A DNA stretch of 7,638 nucleotides from Alphaproteobacteria bacterium. Lineage in GTDB: Bacteria > Pseudomonadota > Alphaproteobacteria > ATCC43930 > CGMCC-115725. Positions within the stretch are counted from its first letter, which is position 1, and the number at the start of each line of letters is the position of its first letter. Both the position numbers and the translations under genes were made by a program. Below are positions 1 through 6,531 of the stretch, piece after piece. The DNA is taken from NCBI GenBank assembly GCA_019241915.1, contig JAFAWI010000604.1, positions 1 to 7,638 of the forward strand. Direction: 5' to 3'. The notes beneath the pieces were generated by a model, which was not told the DNA's origin, ran no database searches, and saw nothing but the letters and a program-made list of their open reading frames with translations.

Positions 1-339
1 CGCATCGACGCGCAAGGCCATGTGGTGGCGATCAGCGGGCCCGATATCGGTCGCGGCGACTACGGCGTCTATAATGCGGTGAGCGGCATTTGCAGCCTGC
101 TCGGCAATGTCACGCTGGCGCGCGGCGCCGAGGTGATTACCGGGCAATATGCGGTAATGGACATGAACACCAATGTCAGCCGTGTTCTGCCGGCCTCGGC
201 GTTGCCGGGCAGCACGCAAAAGCGCGTCAGCGGACTCCTGGTCAAGCAAGACCTGACCGCGGTAACCGGCGCGGCGCCGGCGACCGGCTCGGACGCCGCC
301 GCGGAAAAGAAGCCGGCGCCGGCCGCCAACAAACCGTAA
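1..339 (+). CDS. lptA: LptA (OstA-like) periplasmic LPS-transport protein, C-terminal part (5' end outside window)
   Basis: This is the last 112 codons of a gene that enters from the left edge. LptA forms the periplasmic beta-jellyroll bridge that carries lipopolysaccharide from the inner-membrane LptBFGC complex to LptDE in the outer membrane. The visible stretch has the repeating short beta-strand pattern of the OstA/LptA fold, including LLGNVTLARGAEVITG at residues 33–48 of the fragment, which resembles the 'G-N-V-x-L-x-x-G-x-x-x-x-G' motif of the family. It ends in a low-complexity Ala/Pro/Lys tail (about residues 88–112), probably disordered. The signal peptide and N-terminal half lie outside the window. 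The stop codon overlaps the ATG of lptB (TAATG), the expected neighbour in the LPS-transport operon. Without lptB next door the fragment alone would only support 'OstA-like protein'; with it the lptA call is strong. Confidence 0.86.
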   Translation, partial: RIDAQGHVVAISGPDIGRGDYGVYNAVSGICSLLGNVTLARGAEVITGQYAVMDMNTNVSRVLPASALPGSTQKRVSGLLVKQDLTAVTGAAPATGSDAAAEKKPAPAANKP

Positions 340-1169
340 TGCCCGACGATCCGACGCCGCCGCGCGCGCCGCCGGCCTTTCCCGAGGGCTACGTCCCGCA
401 ATGGATCGCCCCTGCCTCGGGCTTCGCACCACGTCTGGTCGCCGACAACAAAGGATTGTCGGGCCGCGGGCTCGGCAAAAGCTTCAAGCGCCGTGTGGTG
501 CTGCGCGACGTGAACGTTTCGGTGCAGCGCGGCGAGGTTGTCGGGCTGCTTGGTCCCAACGGCGCGGGAAAGACGACCTGTTTTTACATCATCACCGGTC
601 TCATCGCGGCCGATACCGGCATTGTCAATCTTGACGGCGAGGACATCACCAATCTGCCGATGTATCGCCGCGCCCGGCTGGGGATTGGTTACCTGCCGCA
701 GGAAGCGTCGATTTTCCGCGGCCTCACGGTCGAGCAGAACATCCGGGCGATCCTCGAAATCGCCGAACCGGAGCCCGAAATGCGCGAGGCGATGCTCGAC
801 TCGCTGCTCGCCGAGTTCTCGATCAGCCATCTGCGACGTGCTCCCGCCATGGCGCTTTCGGGCGGCGAGCGGCGGCGCTGCGAGATCGCGCGGGCGCTCG
901 CGACGCAGCCGCATTTCATTCTGCTCGACGAGCCGCTGGCCGGCATCGACCCGATCGCCGTCAACGACATCCGCGACTTAGTGAAGCACCTGAAGGACCG
1001 CGGGATCGGCGTTTTGATAACCGATCACAACGTACGCGAGGCGTTTCAGATTGTAGATCGGGCATATATCTTGCATGAAGGGCGGGTGCTGATGGAGGGG
1101 GCGCCCTCCGAGATCGTCGCCGATGCCGAGGTCCGCCGCGTTTACCTCGGCGAAAGGTTCAGCCTATAA
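339..1169 (+). CDS. lptB: LptB, ATPase of the LPS export ABC transporter
   Basis: This 276-residue cytoplasmic ATP-binding subunit works with LptF, LptG and LptC to extract lipopolysaccharide from the inner membrane and push it along the LptA bridge. All nucleotide-binding motifs are intact: Walker A GPNGAGKTT (72–80), Q-loop Gln121 in GYLPQEASIF, ABC signature LSGGERRR (173–180), Walker B ILLDEP (194–199) with catalytic Glu198, and H-loop His230 in ITDHNVRE. The stretch PQEASIFRGLTVEQNI and the signature form are typical of LptB rather than of other ABC ATPases. The ATG at 339 overlaps the lptA stop, so the two are translationally coupled; the upstream ribosome binding site is weak. Compared with the roughly 240-residue Escherichia coli protein there is a Pro-rich extension of about 38 residues before the core begins at Gly42. 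An in-frame TTG at 456 could start a shorter form, but it lacks a well-spaced ribosome binding site. Confidence 0.96.
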   Translation: MPDDPTPPRAPPAFPEGYVPQWIAPASGFAPRLVADNKGLSGRGLGKSFKRRVVLRDVNVSVQRGEVVGLLGPNGAGKTTCFYIITGLIAADTGIVNLDGEDITNLPMYRRARLGIGYLPQEASIFRGLTVEQNIRAILEIAEPEPEMREAMLDSLLAEFSISHLRRAPAMALSGGERRRCEIARALATQPHFILLDEPLAGIDPIAVNDIRDLVKHLKDRGIGVLITDHNVREAFQIVDRAYILHEGRVLMEGAPSEIVADAEVRRVYLGERFSL

Positions 1170-1172
1170 GCC

Positions 1173-1189
1173 CGCTCCGAAGCGGAGTG
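1173..1189 (+). promoter_or_regulatory. Hairpin enclosing the rpoN ribosome binding site
   Basis: CGCTCCG (1173–1179) and CGGAGTG (1183–1189) can pair over seven positions, one of them G·U, around a three-base AAG loop. The 3' arm contains GGAG (1184–1187), which sits six bases before the rpoN TTG start at 1194 and is the only plausible Shine–Dalgarno sequence there. The hairpin begins three bases after the lptB stop (1167–1169), close enough for a ribosome terminating on lptB to hold it open. The pairing is read directly from the sequence. The idea that it couples rpoN translation to lptB is inference; chance pairing in GC-rich DNA is possible. Confidence 0.45.
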
Positions 1190-1193
1190 CGGC

Positions 1194-2684
1194 TTGAACA
1201 GGATCGGTCTTTCCCAGCAATTGGCGCTGCGCCAGACCCAGGCTCTGGTGATGACGCCGCAGTTGCAGCAGGCGATCAAGATGCTGCAGCTGTCGAACCT
1301 GGAACTGGCCGACTATGTCGAGTCGGAGCTCGAGCAAAACCCGTTGCTCGAGCGCGGCGAGCCGGACCCTGAGGAAGGCGCGCCCGCCGCCGAAGCCGCG
1401 CCGCCCGAGGCGGCTTTGCCCGCCACCCTGAACGCGATCGCCGACTTCGCGCCGGAGGCGGCCGAGCAATGGGCCGCGGCCGCTGGCGCCGAGGGCGACG
1501 GCTCGGCCGATTTAGCAGCCGAGTCGCGCTCATGGGGCACGCGCGAAGGGATGGCCGGCAGCGACGGCCTGCCCGGCATCGACCAGACCGCGACGCGGCC
1601 CCACACGCTGCGCGAGCACCTGCTCGAACAGATCGGCGCGGATCTGGCGGACCAGGCAGATCGGCTCATCGCGCTCTATCTGCTCGATCAGCTTGACGAG
1701 GCCGGTTACCTGCGCGGCGGCGTCGCCGATGCCGCTGCGCGCCTCGGGTGCGGCACCGCGCGCACCGAGGCGGTGCTGGCGCGGCTGCAGGAGTTCGAAC
1801 CGCCCGGTATCTTCGCCCGCGACCTCGCCGAATGTTTGGCGCTGCAATTGCGCGACCGCAATCGGCTCGACCCCGCGATGCAGGCGCTGCTCGGCAATCT
1901 GCCGCTGCTTGCGGCGCGCGACGCAGCGGCGCTGATGCGGATTTGCGGCGTCGACGCCGAGGATCTCTCCGAGATGATCGCCGAGATCAAGTCGCTCGAC
2001 CCGCGTCCCGGCTTGGCCTTCGATCCGCCGCAGGCGCAGCCGATCGTGCCCGATATCCTGATGCGCGCGCAGCACGACGGCGGCTGGATTATCGAGCTGA
2101 ACAGCGAGACCTTGCCGCGCGTGCTGGTCGCGCACCGCTATTATGCCCGCGTCAACCGCGCGGCCCGCAGCAAGAGCGAACGCGACTACCTCACCGACCG
2201 GCTGCAGGCGGCGAATTGGCTCATCAAGTCGCTGCACCAGCGCGCCACCACCATCCTCAAGGTGGCGATCGAGATTGTCGAACAGCAGGACGCCTTCTTT
2301 CGCGAAGGGGTGCAGGCGCTGCGGCCGCTGATCCTGCGCGACATAGCCGACGCGATCGGCATGCACGAAAGCACCGTCAGCCGGGTCACGACCAACAAGT
2401 ACATCGCGACACCGCGCGGCCTGTTCGAACTTAAATATTTTTTTACATCGGCGATTGCCGGCGCGCGCGGCGGCGAGACGCATTCCGCCGAGGCCGTCCG
2501 TTTCCGGATTCGCCACCTGATCGAGCGCGAGCCCTCCGACAGCACCCTGTCGGACGAGCGGATTGTCGAGTTGCTGCAGGCTCAAGGCGTGGACATCGCG
2601 CGCCGGACCGTCGCAAAGTACCGCGAGGCGATGCGGATTCCGTCATCGGTGCAGCGGCGGCGGGAGAAGACCCTGGCGCTGTAG
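1194..2684 (+). CDS. rpoN: RNA polymerase sigma-54 factor
   Basis: Sigma-54 directs RNA polymerase to -24/-12 promoters and needs AAA+ enhancer-binding activators to open DNA, classically for nitrogen, flagellar and other accessory regulons. The 496-residue protein has the full family layout. Region I, the activator-responsive Gln/Leu-rich segment, covers residues 1–52 (LSQQLALRQTQALVMTPQLQ, then ending ELEQNPLLE). A variable Ala/Glu/Pro-rich acidic region II spans about 53–130. The core-binding domain covers about 135–330 and includes FEPPGIFARDLAECLALQL. The helix-turn-helix region is DIADAIGMHESTVSRVTTNK (383–402), and the RpoN box ARRTVAKYRE is at 469–478. The start is TTG at 1194: it is the only start codon in frame between the preceding in-frame stop and region I, it is preceded by GGAG six bases away, and region I is complete from it. 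The gene follows lptB by 24 bases, the usual arrangement. Nothing essential appears missing. Confidence 0.97.
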   Translation: MNRIGLSQQLALRQTQALVMTPQLQQAIKMLQLSNLELADYVESELEQNPLLERGEPDPEEGAPAAEAAPPEAALPATLNAIADFAPEAAEQWAAAAGAEGDGSADLAAESRSWGTREGMAGSDGLPGIDQTATRPHTLREHLLEQIGADLADQADRLIALYLLDQLDEAGYLRGGVADAAARLGCGTARTEAVLARLQEFEPPGIFARDLAECLALQLRDRNRLDPAMQALLGNLPLLAARDAAALMRICGVDAEDLSEMIAEIKSLDPRPGLAFDPPQAQPIVPDILMRAQHDGGWIIELNSETLPRVLVAHRYYARVNRAARSKSERDYLTDRLQAANWLIKSLHQRATTILKVAIEIVEQQDAFFREGVQALRPLILRDIADAIGMHESTVSRVTTNKYIATPRGLFELKYFFTSAIAGARGGETHSAEAVRFRIRHLIEREPSDSTLSDERIVELLQAQGVDIARRTVAKYREAMRIPSSVQRRREKTLAL

Positions 2685-2696
2685 CGTAACGCTGTC

Positions 2697-2730
2697 GCGG
2701 CGGGCAGCGAAACCGTGTAAGGTCCGCCGC
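2697..2730 (+). promoter_or_regulatory. Inverted repeat in the rpoN–radical SAM gap
   Basis: GCGGCGGGC (2697–2705) can pair with GGTCCGCCGC over nine positions (2722–2730, one G·U), leaving a 16-base loop. It lies in the 62-base gap after rpoN and ends five bases before the ribosome binding site of the radical SAM gene. No T-run follows, so an ordinary intrinsic terminator is unlikely. It could be a processing or attenuation hairpin, or chance complementarity in GC-rich sequence. Confidence 0.25.
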
Positions 2731-2746
2731 AAGCGAGGGGGGCGGC

Positions 2747-4492
2747 ATGGGGCGACGCGGCTTTCACATCGAGCTGATCAAGCCGTCTCACTACGACGAC
2801 AACGGCTATGTTATCCAGTGGCGGCGCTCGTCGATTCCGTCGAACAGCCTGGCGAGCGTCCACGGCTTGCTTGAGGACGCGATCGCCAACCGGGTGCTCG
2901 GCGCCGACGTCGACATCACCGTCGAAGCCACCGACGAGTGCAACACCATCGTCGACGTATCGTCGGTCGTGGCAAAGATCCGCAAGGCCGGGTCGGGCTT
3001 TGTCGGGCTTGTCGGCGTGCAGTCAAACCAGTACCCGCGCGCGCTCGATTTGGCGCGCCGGTTCCGCGCCGCCGACGTTCCGGTGGTCATCGGCGGCTTT
3101 CACGTCAGCGGCTGCATCTCGATGCTGCCCGAGCTGCCGCCCGAACTGAAGGCGGCGCAGGACATCGGTGCTGTCCTCTATGCCGGCGAGGCCGAAGGTC
3201 GCATGGACGAGTTGCTGCGCGACATCGACCGCGGAGAGAGCAAGCCGGTCTACAATTTCATGCACGACCTGCCGGGCATGGAAGCGGCGGTCACGCCGAT
3301 CCTGCCGCGCAGCGTCGTTCGCCGGGTGCTTGGCAATTATGCGAGCTTCGATGCCGGCCGCGGCTGTCCGTTCCAGTGCAGCTTTTGCACGATCATCAAC
3401 GTGCAGGGCCGCAAGTCGCGCTATCGCACCGCCGATGACGTCGAGCAGATCGTCCGCGACAACCTTGCGCTCGGCATCCACCATTTCTTTGTCACCGACG
3501 ACAATTTCGCGCGAAACAAGAACTGGGAGCCGATCCTCGACCGGCTCATCGAGCTGCGCGACGAGGGGATCAAGATCCGCCTGATTATCCAGGTCGATAC
3601 GCTGTGCCACCGCATACCGAACTTCATCGAGAAGGTGGCAAAGGCTGGCTGCAACTCGGTTTATATCGGCCTTGAAAACATCAATCCGCAATCGCTGGCG
3701 GGCGCCAAAAAGCGGCAGAACAAGATCTGGGAATACCGCCAGATGCTGCAGGACTGGCGCAAGCACAAGGTGATGACCTGGGCGGGTTATATCCTGGGCT
3801 TCCCGACGGATACGCCGGAGGCGATCGCGCGCGACATCGAGACGATCAAGCGCGAACTGCCCGTCGACATCCTCGAATTCTTCTTCCTGACGCCGCTGCC
3901 GGGCTCGGAGGACCACAAGCGCCTCTATATCGACGGCGTGCCGATGGACCCCGACATGAACAATTACGACCTGGAGCATGTGACAACGGCGCATCCAATC
4001 ATGTCGGAAGCCGATTGGAAGGAGGTCTATCGCGACGCCTGGCGCCGCTACTACAGCGACGAGCACGTCGAGACGGTGCTGCGGCGCGCCGTGCGCGACG
4101 GCATCAATCCGCGCAAAGTCGCCCACGTGCTGACCGTGTTCTCCGGCGCGTTGCGGATCGAGGGGCTGCACCCGCTGCAGATCGGCGTGGTCCGCCGCAA
4201 GGTGCGCCGCGAGCGGCGACCCGAGCTCGGCGTGCAGAGCCCGCTCGTCTTCTATCCCCAGCGCATATGGGAAGCGACGGTGACCGCCGCGCGGTGGGTG
4301 TCGCTGTACCGAAGATACGACCGGATCAAGAAGCGGGTCATGACCGATCCGACACGCATGAGCTACATCGACGATGCGTTGCGGCCGGTGGCCGAAGAAG
4401 CCGAATTGCCGCAGTTCGTTCGCCACTATGCCGACAAGATCCCGCAGACCTACGGAGCCCCGAAGGTCGCCACCGCGGACGCGGCCGACTGA
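2747..4492 (+). CDS. B12-binding-domain-type radical SAM enzyme, substrate unknown
   Basis: This 581-residue protein is predicted to cleave S-adenosylmethionine at a [4Fe-4S] cluster to make a radical. Residues about 55–165 resemble the cobalamin-binding (Rossmann-like) domain of class B radical SAM enzymes: GFVGLVGVQSNQYPRALDLA, then VVIGGFHVSG (113–122), then AVLYAGEAEGRMDELL (142–157). The radical SAM core covers about 197–400. Its cluster motif CPFQCSFC gives Cys207, Cys211 and Cys214. FVTDDNF (248–254), YIGLENINPQSLAGAKKRQN (306–325) and LGFPTDTPE (350–358) match the inner barrel strands of this superfamily. The C-terminal 180 residues carry a basic patch at about 483–491 (RRKVRRERR) and no domain I recognise. 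The ATG at 2747 has a strong GAGGGG site (2735–2740) six bases upstream. The gene occupies the slot normally held by hpf between rpoN and ptsN. Relatives act on lipids, hopanoids, tetrapyrroles or natural products, so no substrate can be assigned. Cobalamin binding is inferred from fold resemblance only; I see no clear DxHxxG motif. Confidence 0.88.
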   Translation: MGRRGFHIELIKPSHYDDNGYVIQWRRSSIPSNSLASVHGLLEDAIANRVLGADVDITVEATDECNTIVDVSSVVAKIRKAGSGFVGLVGVQSNQYPRALDLARRFRAADVPVVIGGFHVSGCISMLPELPPELKAAQDIGAVLYAGEAEGRMDELLRDIDRGESKPVYNFMHDLPGMEAAVTPILPRSVVRRVLGNYASFDAGRGCPFQCSFCTIINVQGRKSRYRTADDVEQIVRDNLALGIHHFFVTDDNFARNKNWEPILDRLIELRDEGIKIRLIIQVDTLCHRIPNFIEKVAKAGCNSVYIGLENINPQSLAGAKKRQNKIWEYRQMLQDWRKHKVMTWAGYILGFPTDTPEAIARDIETIKRELPVDILEFFFLTPLPGSEDHKRLYIDGVPMDPDMNNYDLEHVTTAHPIMSEADWKEVYRDAWRRYYSDEHVETVLRRAVRDGINPRKVAHVLTVFSGALRIEGLHPLQIGVVRRKVRRERRPELGVQSPLVFYPQRIWEATVTAARWVSLYRRYDRIKKRVMTDPTRMSYIDDALRPVAEEAELPQFVRHYADKIPQTYGAPKVATADAAD

Positions 4493-4561
4493 AAGCTCAG
4501 CCTGCAGCTTGATCGGATCGCCCGCAGCGCCTACCTCGCAAGCACGGCCGCGGAGAATGCT

Positions 4562-5029
4562 GTGAGTGTTGACCAAGCGGGGAGCGAGCTCGGCGACCTC
4601 GTGACGCCGCGCGGGGTGGTGGCGCAGCTCCGCTGCGGCACCAAGAAGCAGATCCTGCAGGAGCTGGCGCGCCGCGCTGCGACGGTCACCGGGATCGCCG
4701 ACCGACGCATCTATGAGGCGCTCAGCGAACGCGAACGGCTGGGCACGACCGGCATCGGCGGCGGCGTCGCGATCCCGCATTGCCGGCTGCCCGAATTGGC
4801 CCGGATGCACGGCATGTTTGCACGCCTCGAACGGCCGGTGCCGTTCGAGGCGATCGACGAGCAGCCGGTCGACCTGGTGTTCCTGCTGCTGGCGCCGGCC
4901 GAGGCCGGTGCCGAGCATCTGAAGGCGTTGGCGCGCGTCTCGCGGCTGCTGCGGGATCGGCCGATGTGCGAGAAGCTGCGCGGCGCCAACAGCGCCGATG
5001 CACTCTACGCGCTGCTGAGCGGCAGCTAA
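4562..5029 (+). CDS. ptsN: PtsN, nitrogen-related PTS enzyme IIA (EIIA-Ntr)
   Basis: PtsN is the terminal phosphate acceptor of the regulatory PTS-Ntr chain (PtsP to NPr/PtsO to PtsN). It transports no sugar; its phosphorylation state regulates targets that differ by species, such as potassium transport, sensor kinases and, in some alphaproteobacteria, ppGpp metabolism. The 155-residue product has the usual length. The active-site motif GIGGGVAIPHCRLPEL places the phosphorylated histidine at His73, as in Escherichia coli PtsN. The conserved FEAIDEQPVDLVFLLLAP segment (95–112) and the helix HLKALARVSRLLRD (119–132) also fit EIIA of the fructose/mannitol type. The start is GTG at 4562 with GGAG (4552–4555) six bases upstream; a nearer ATG at 4557 is out of frame and stops after two codons. 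It lies 69 bases after the radical SAM gene on the same strand, probably in the rpoN transcript. No PtsO or PtsP is in the window. Confidence 0.95.
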   Translation: MSVDQAGSELGDLVTPRGVVAQLRCGTKKQILQELARRAATVTGIADRRIYEALSERERLGTTGIGGGVAIPHCRLPELARMHGMFARLERPVPFEAIDEQPVDLVFLLLAPAEAGAEHLKALARVSRLLRDRPMCEKLRGANSADALYALLSGS

Positions 5030-5106
5030 CGCGTCGCCGCAGCGGCCGCTTGAACTCGCCGCGGCTGCTTGGCAGAACGGCCTGCTCCGCATACCTTGTC
5101 GCGGTC

Positions 5107-6369
5107 ATGTCGCAGAGGGGTTTTCCCGCTCAGGTCGATATCGCGGTGATCGGTGCGGGCGCTGCCGGCATCGCCGCCGCGCGCCGGCTGGCGGCCTCGC
5201 GCCGGGTTTCGGTTCTGGTGCTGGAGGCGCGCGAGCGCGTCGGCGGGCGCACCTGGACTGTCGATTGCAACGAGCTGCCGTGCGATCTGGGCGGGGAGTG
5301 GCTGCATTCGGCCGACCGCAATGTGGTGGCCGGCCTCGCCAAGCAGCAGGGGTTCGATATCTACCATCGCCGTCCCGACTGGACGACGCGGCTGCGCAAC
5401 AGCGGCGCCAGCGCCGCCGAGGAAGCGGACTGGATTGCCGAACGCGAGGCCTTTTATTGGGCGGTGCACCGTGCCGCACGCGAAAACGAGGATCGCGCCG
5501 CGGCGACGGTGCTCCGTCCCGGCGGGCGGTGGAACGCGCTGTTCGATGCGACCAGCACCTGGGCCAATGCGGTCGAACTCGATCGGCTCTCGGTCCAGGA
5601 CAACAACCGCTATGAGGATAGCGGCGTCAACTGGCGGGTGTGCGAAGGATACGGAAGGCTGCTGACCAGATTGGCCGACAGCCTGCCGGTCGCGTTCGGG
5701 ACGGCGGTGTCGCGCATCGACCATCGCCGCAAGGCGATCCGGCTCGAGACGGCGCGGGGAACGGTGACCGCGGCGCGGGCGATCGTCGCGTTGCCGACTT
5801 CAATCGTGGCCGAGGACCTGTCCTTCGACCCGCCGCTGCCGGAAAAGCAGGAGGCGGCGGCGGGATTGCCGCTGGGACTGGCCGACAAGCTGTTCCTGCG
5901 TTTCTCGGGCCAATTGCCCGGCATCGACAGCGACGCGCATCTGGTCGGATCGACCCGCCGCCGCGAGACGATGAGTTACCAGGTGCGCCCGTTCGGCCGG
6001 CCGGTGATCCAATGCTTCTTCGGCGGCGACTTCGCCGCGGGACTGGAGCGCGACGGCGGCATGCCGGTCATGGCGGCGTTCGCGGCCGACGAACTCGCCG
6101 CCTTGTATGGCAACGACATCCGCCGCCAGCTCACGCCGTTGGCCGCGTCCGGTTGGCGCCGCGATCCCTTCGCTCGCGGCTCCTACTCATACGCCCGGCC
6201 CGGCCATGCCGACGACCGCACCGTGCTCGCCGCTCCGGTCGAGAACCGCTTGTTCTTTGCCGGCGAAGCGTGCTCCCCGAATTTCTTTTCCACCGTCCAC
6301 GGCGCCTATATGACCGGAGAAGCCGCCGCAGACGCAGCACTGGCGAGCCTGCACCGCCTTTCGGCGTGA
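5107..6369 (+). CDS. FAD-dependent amine oxidase family protein (flavin monoamine oxidase-like)
   Basis: This 420-residue flavoprotein is predicted to oxidise an amine to an imine or aldehyde with release of hydrogen peroxide. The N terminus has the FAD dinucleotide-binding fold: VIGAGAAGIAAARRLA (14–29, GxGxxG at 16–21), Glu40 at the end of the second strand for the ribose, and RVGGRTW (44–50), a hallmark of the amine oxidase family. LGGEWLH (61–67) follows. Lys261 in LADKLFLRF fits the conserved lysine near the flavin N5. GWRRDPFARGSYSYARPG (349–366) and FFAGEACSPNFFSTVHGAYM (383–402) are the C-terminal family motifs closing the FAD site. No signal peptide or membrane anchor is visible, so it is probably cytoplasmic. 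ATG 5107 places the dinucleotide motif at the usual distance from the N terminus, but no clear ribosome binding site precedes it; an in-frame TTG at 5050 is a poorer alternative. Substrate (monoamine, polyamine or amino acid) cannot be told. It follows ptsN by 77 bases; a functional link is not evident. Confidence 0.88.
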   Translation: MSQRGFPAQVDIAVIGAGAAGIAAARRLAASRRVSVLVLEARERVGGRTWTVDCNELPCDLGGEWLHSADRNVVAGLAKQQGFDIYHRRPDWTTRLRNSGASAAEEADWIAEREAFYWAVHRAARENEDRAAATVLRPGGRWNALFDATSTWANAVELDRLSVQDNNRYEDSGVNWRVCEGYGRLLTRLADSLPVAFGTAVSRIDHRRKAIRLETARGTVTAARAIVALPTSIVAEDLSFDPPLPEKQEAAAGLPLGLADKLFLRFSGQLPGIDSDAHLVGSTRRRETMSYQVRPFGRPVIQCFFGGDFAAGLERDGGMPVMAAFAADELAALYGNDIRRQLTPLAASGWRRDPFARGSYSYARPGHADDRTVLAAPVENRLFFAGEACSPNFFSTVHGAYMTGEAAADAALASLHRLSA

Positions 6370-6531
6370 GTGGACCCGCTGGACGGCGCGGACCAGCCGG
6401 CGATCAATGCGGTCGCCGCTTCGACGAACCGGCGCGATCTGCCGAGCGGCCGATCAGCTCCCCTGAGACGAGGGAACCCGGTTCAGGAAAACCGGAGAGA
6501 ACTGCTCCGCCAGGAAATCGCCGTCGACAGG
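6370..6531. other. Intergenic region between convergent genes
   Basis: These 162 bases separate the amine oxidase stop from the sensor-kinase stop on the other strand. I see no convincing small gene, promoter pair or RNA gene. The one clear structure is the hairpin annotated at 6478–6495. Confidence 0.6.
6478..6495. terminator. Possible terminator hairpin between convergent genes
   Basis: CCGGTT (6478–6483) and AACCGG (6490–6495) form a perfect 6-bp stem with a six-base CAGGAA loop, located between two genes whose 3' ends face each other. That position suits a bidirectional terminator. Neither strand shows the T-run expected just after the stem of an intrinsic terminator, so the call is weak. 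Confidence 0.3.

Noticed and set aside
1530..2585. A 351-codon open frame on the minus strand within rpoN.
   Set aside because: It is also in antisense register with rpoN, is explained by the same codon bias, and the sense product is unmistakable sigma-54.
4493..4510. A 5-bp inverted repeat (AAGCT/AGCTT) after the radical SAM stop, considered as a terminator.
   Set aside because: The stem is short with an eight-base loop and there is no T-run. The downstream ptsN is likely co-transcribed.
4557..4565. An ATG two codons before a stop, overlapping the ptsN GTG start, considered as a leader mini-gene.
   Set aside because: It is only one base from the GGAG site, too close for initiation. The GTG has the proper six-base spacing.
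5070..5086. A sigma-54-like promoter upstream of the amine oxidase gene (TGGCAG … CCTGCT).
   Set aside because: The GG and GC elements are 11 bases apart rather than the strictly required 10, and the -12 element lacks the TTGC form. It is probably chance.
3023..5092. A 689-codon open frame on the minus strand across the radical SAM gene and ptsN.
   Set aside because: It is in codon register with both sense genes, which share a frame. It stays open because TTA, CTA and TCA codons are rare in this GC-rich DNA, and its translation has no recognisable motifs.
6473..6498. GGAAC at 6473–6477 considered as the -35 element of an alphaproteobacterial general-stress (EcfG) promoter.
   Set aside because: No CGTT-like -10 element occurs 16–17 bases downstream, and the site points into the 3' end of a convergent gene.
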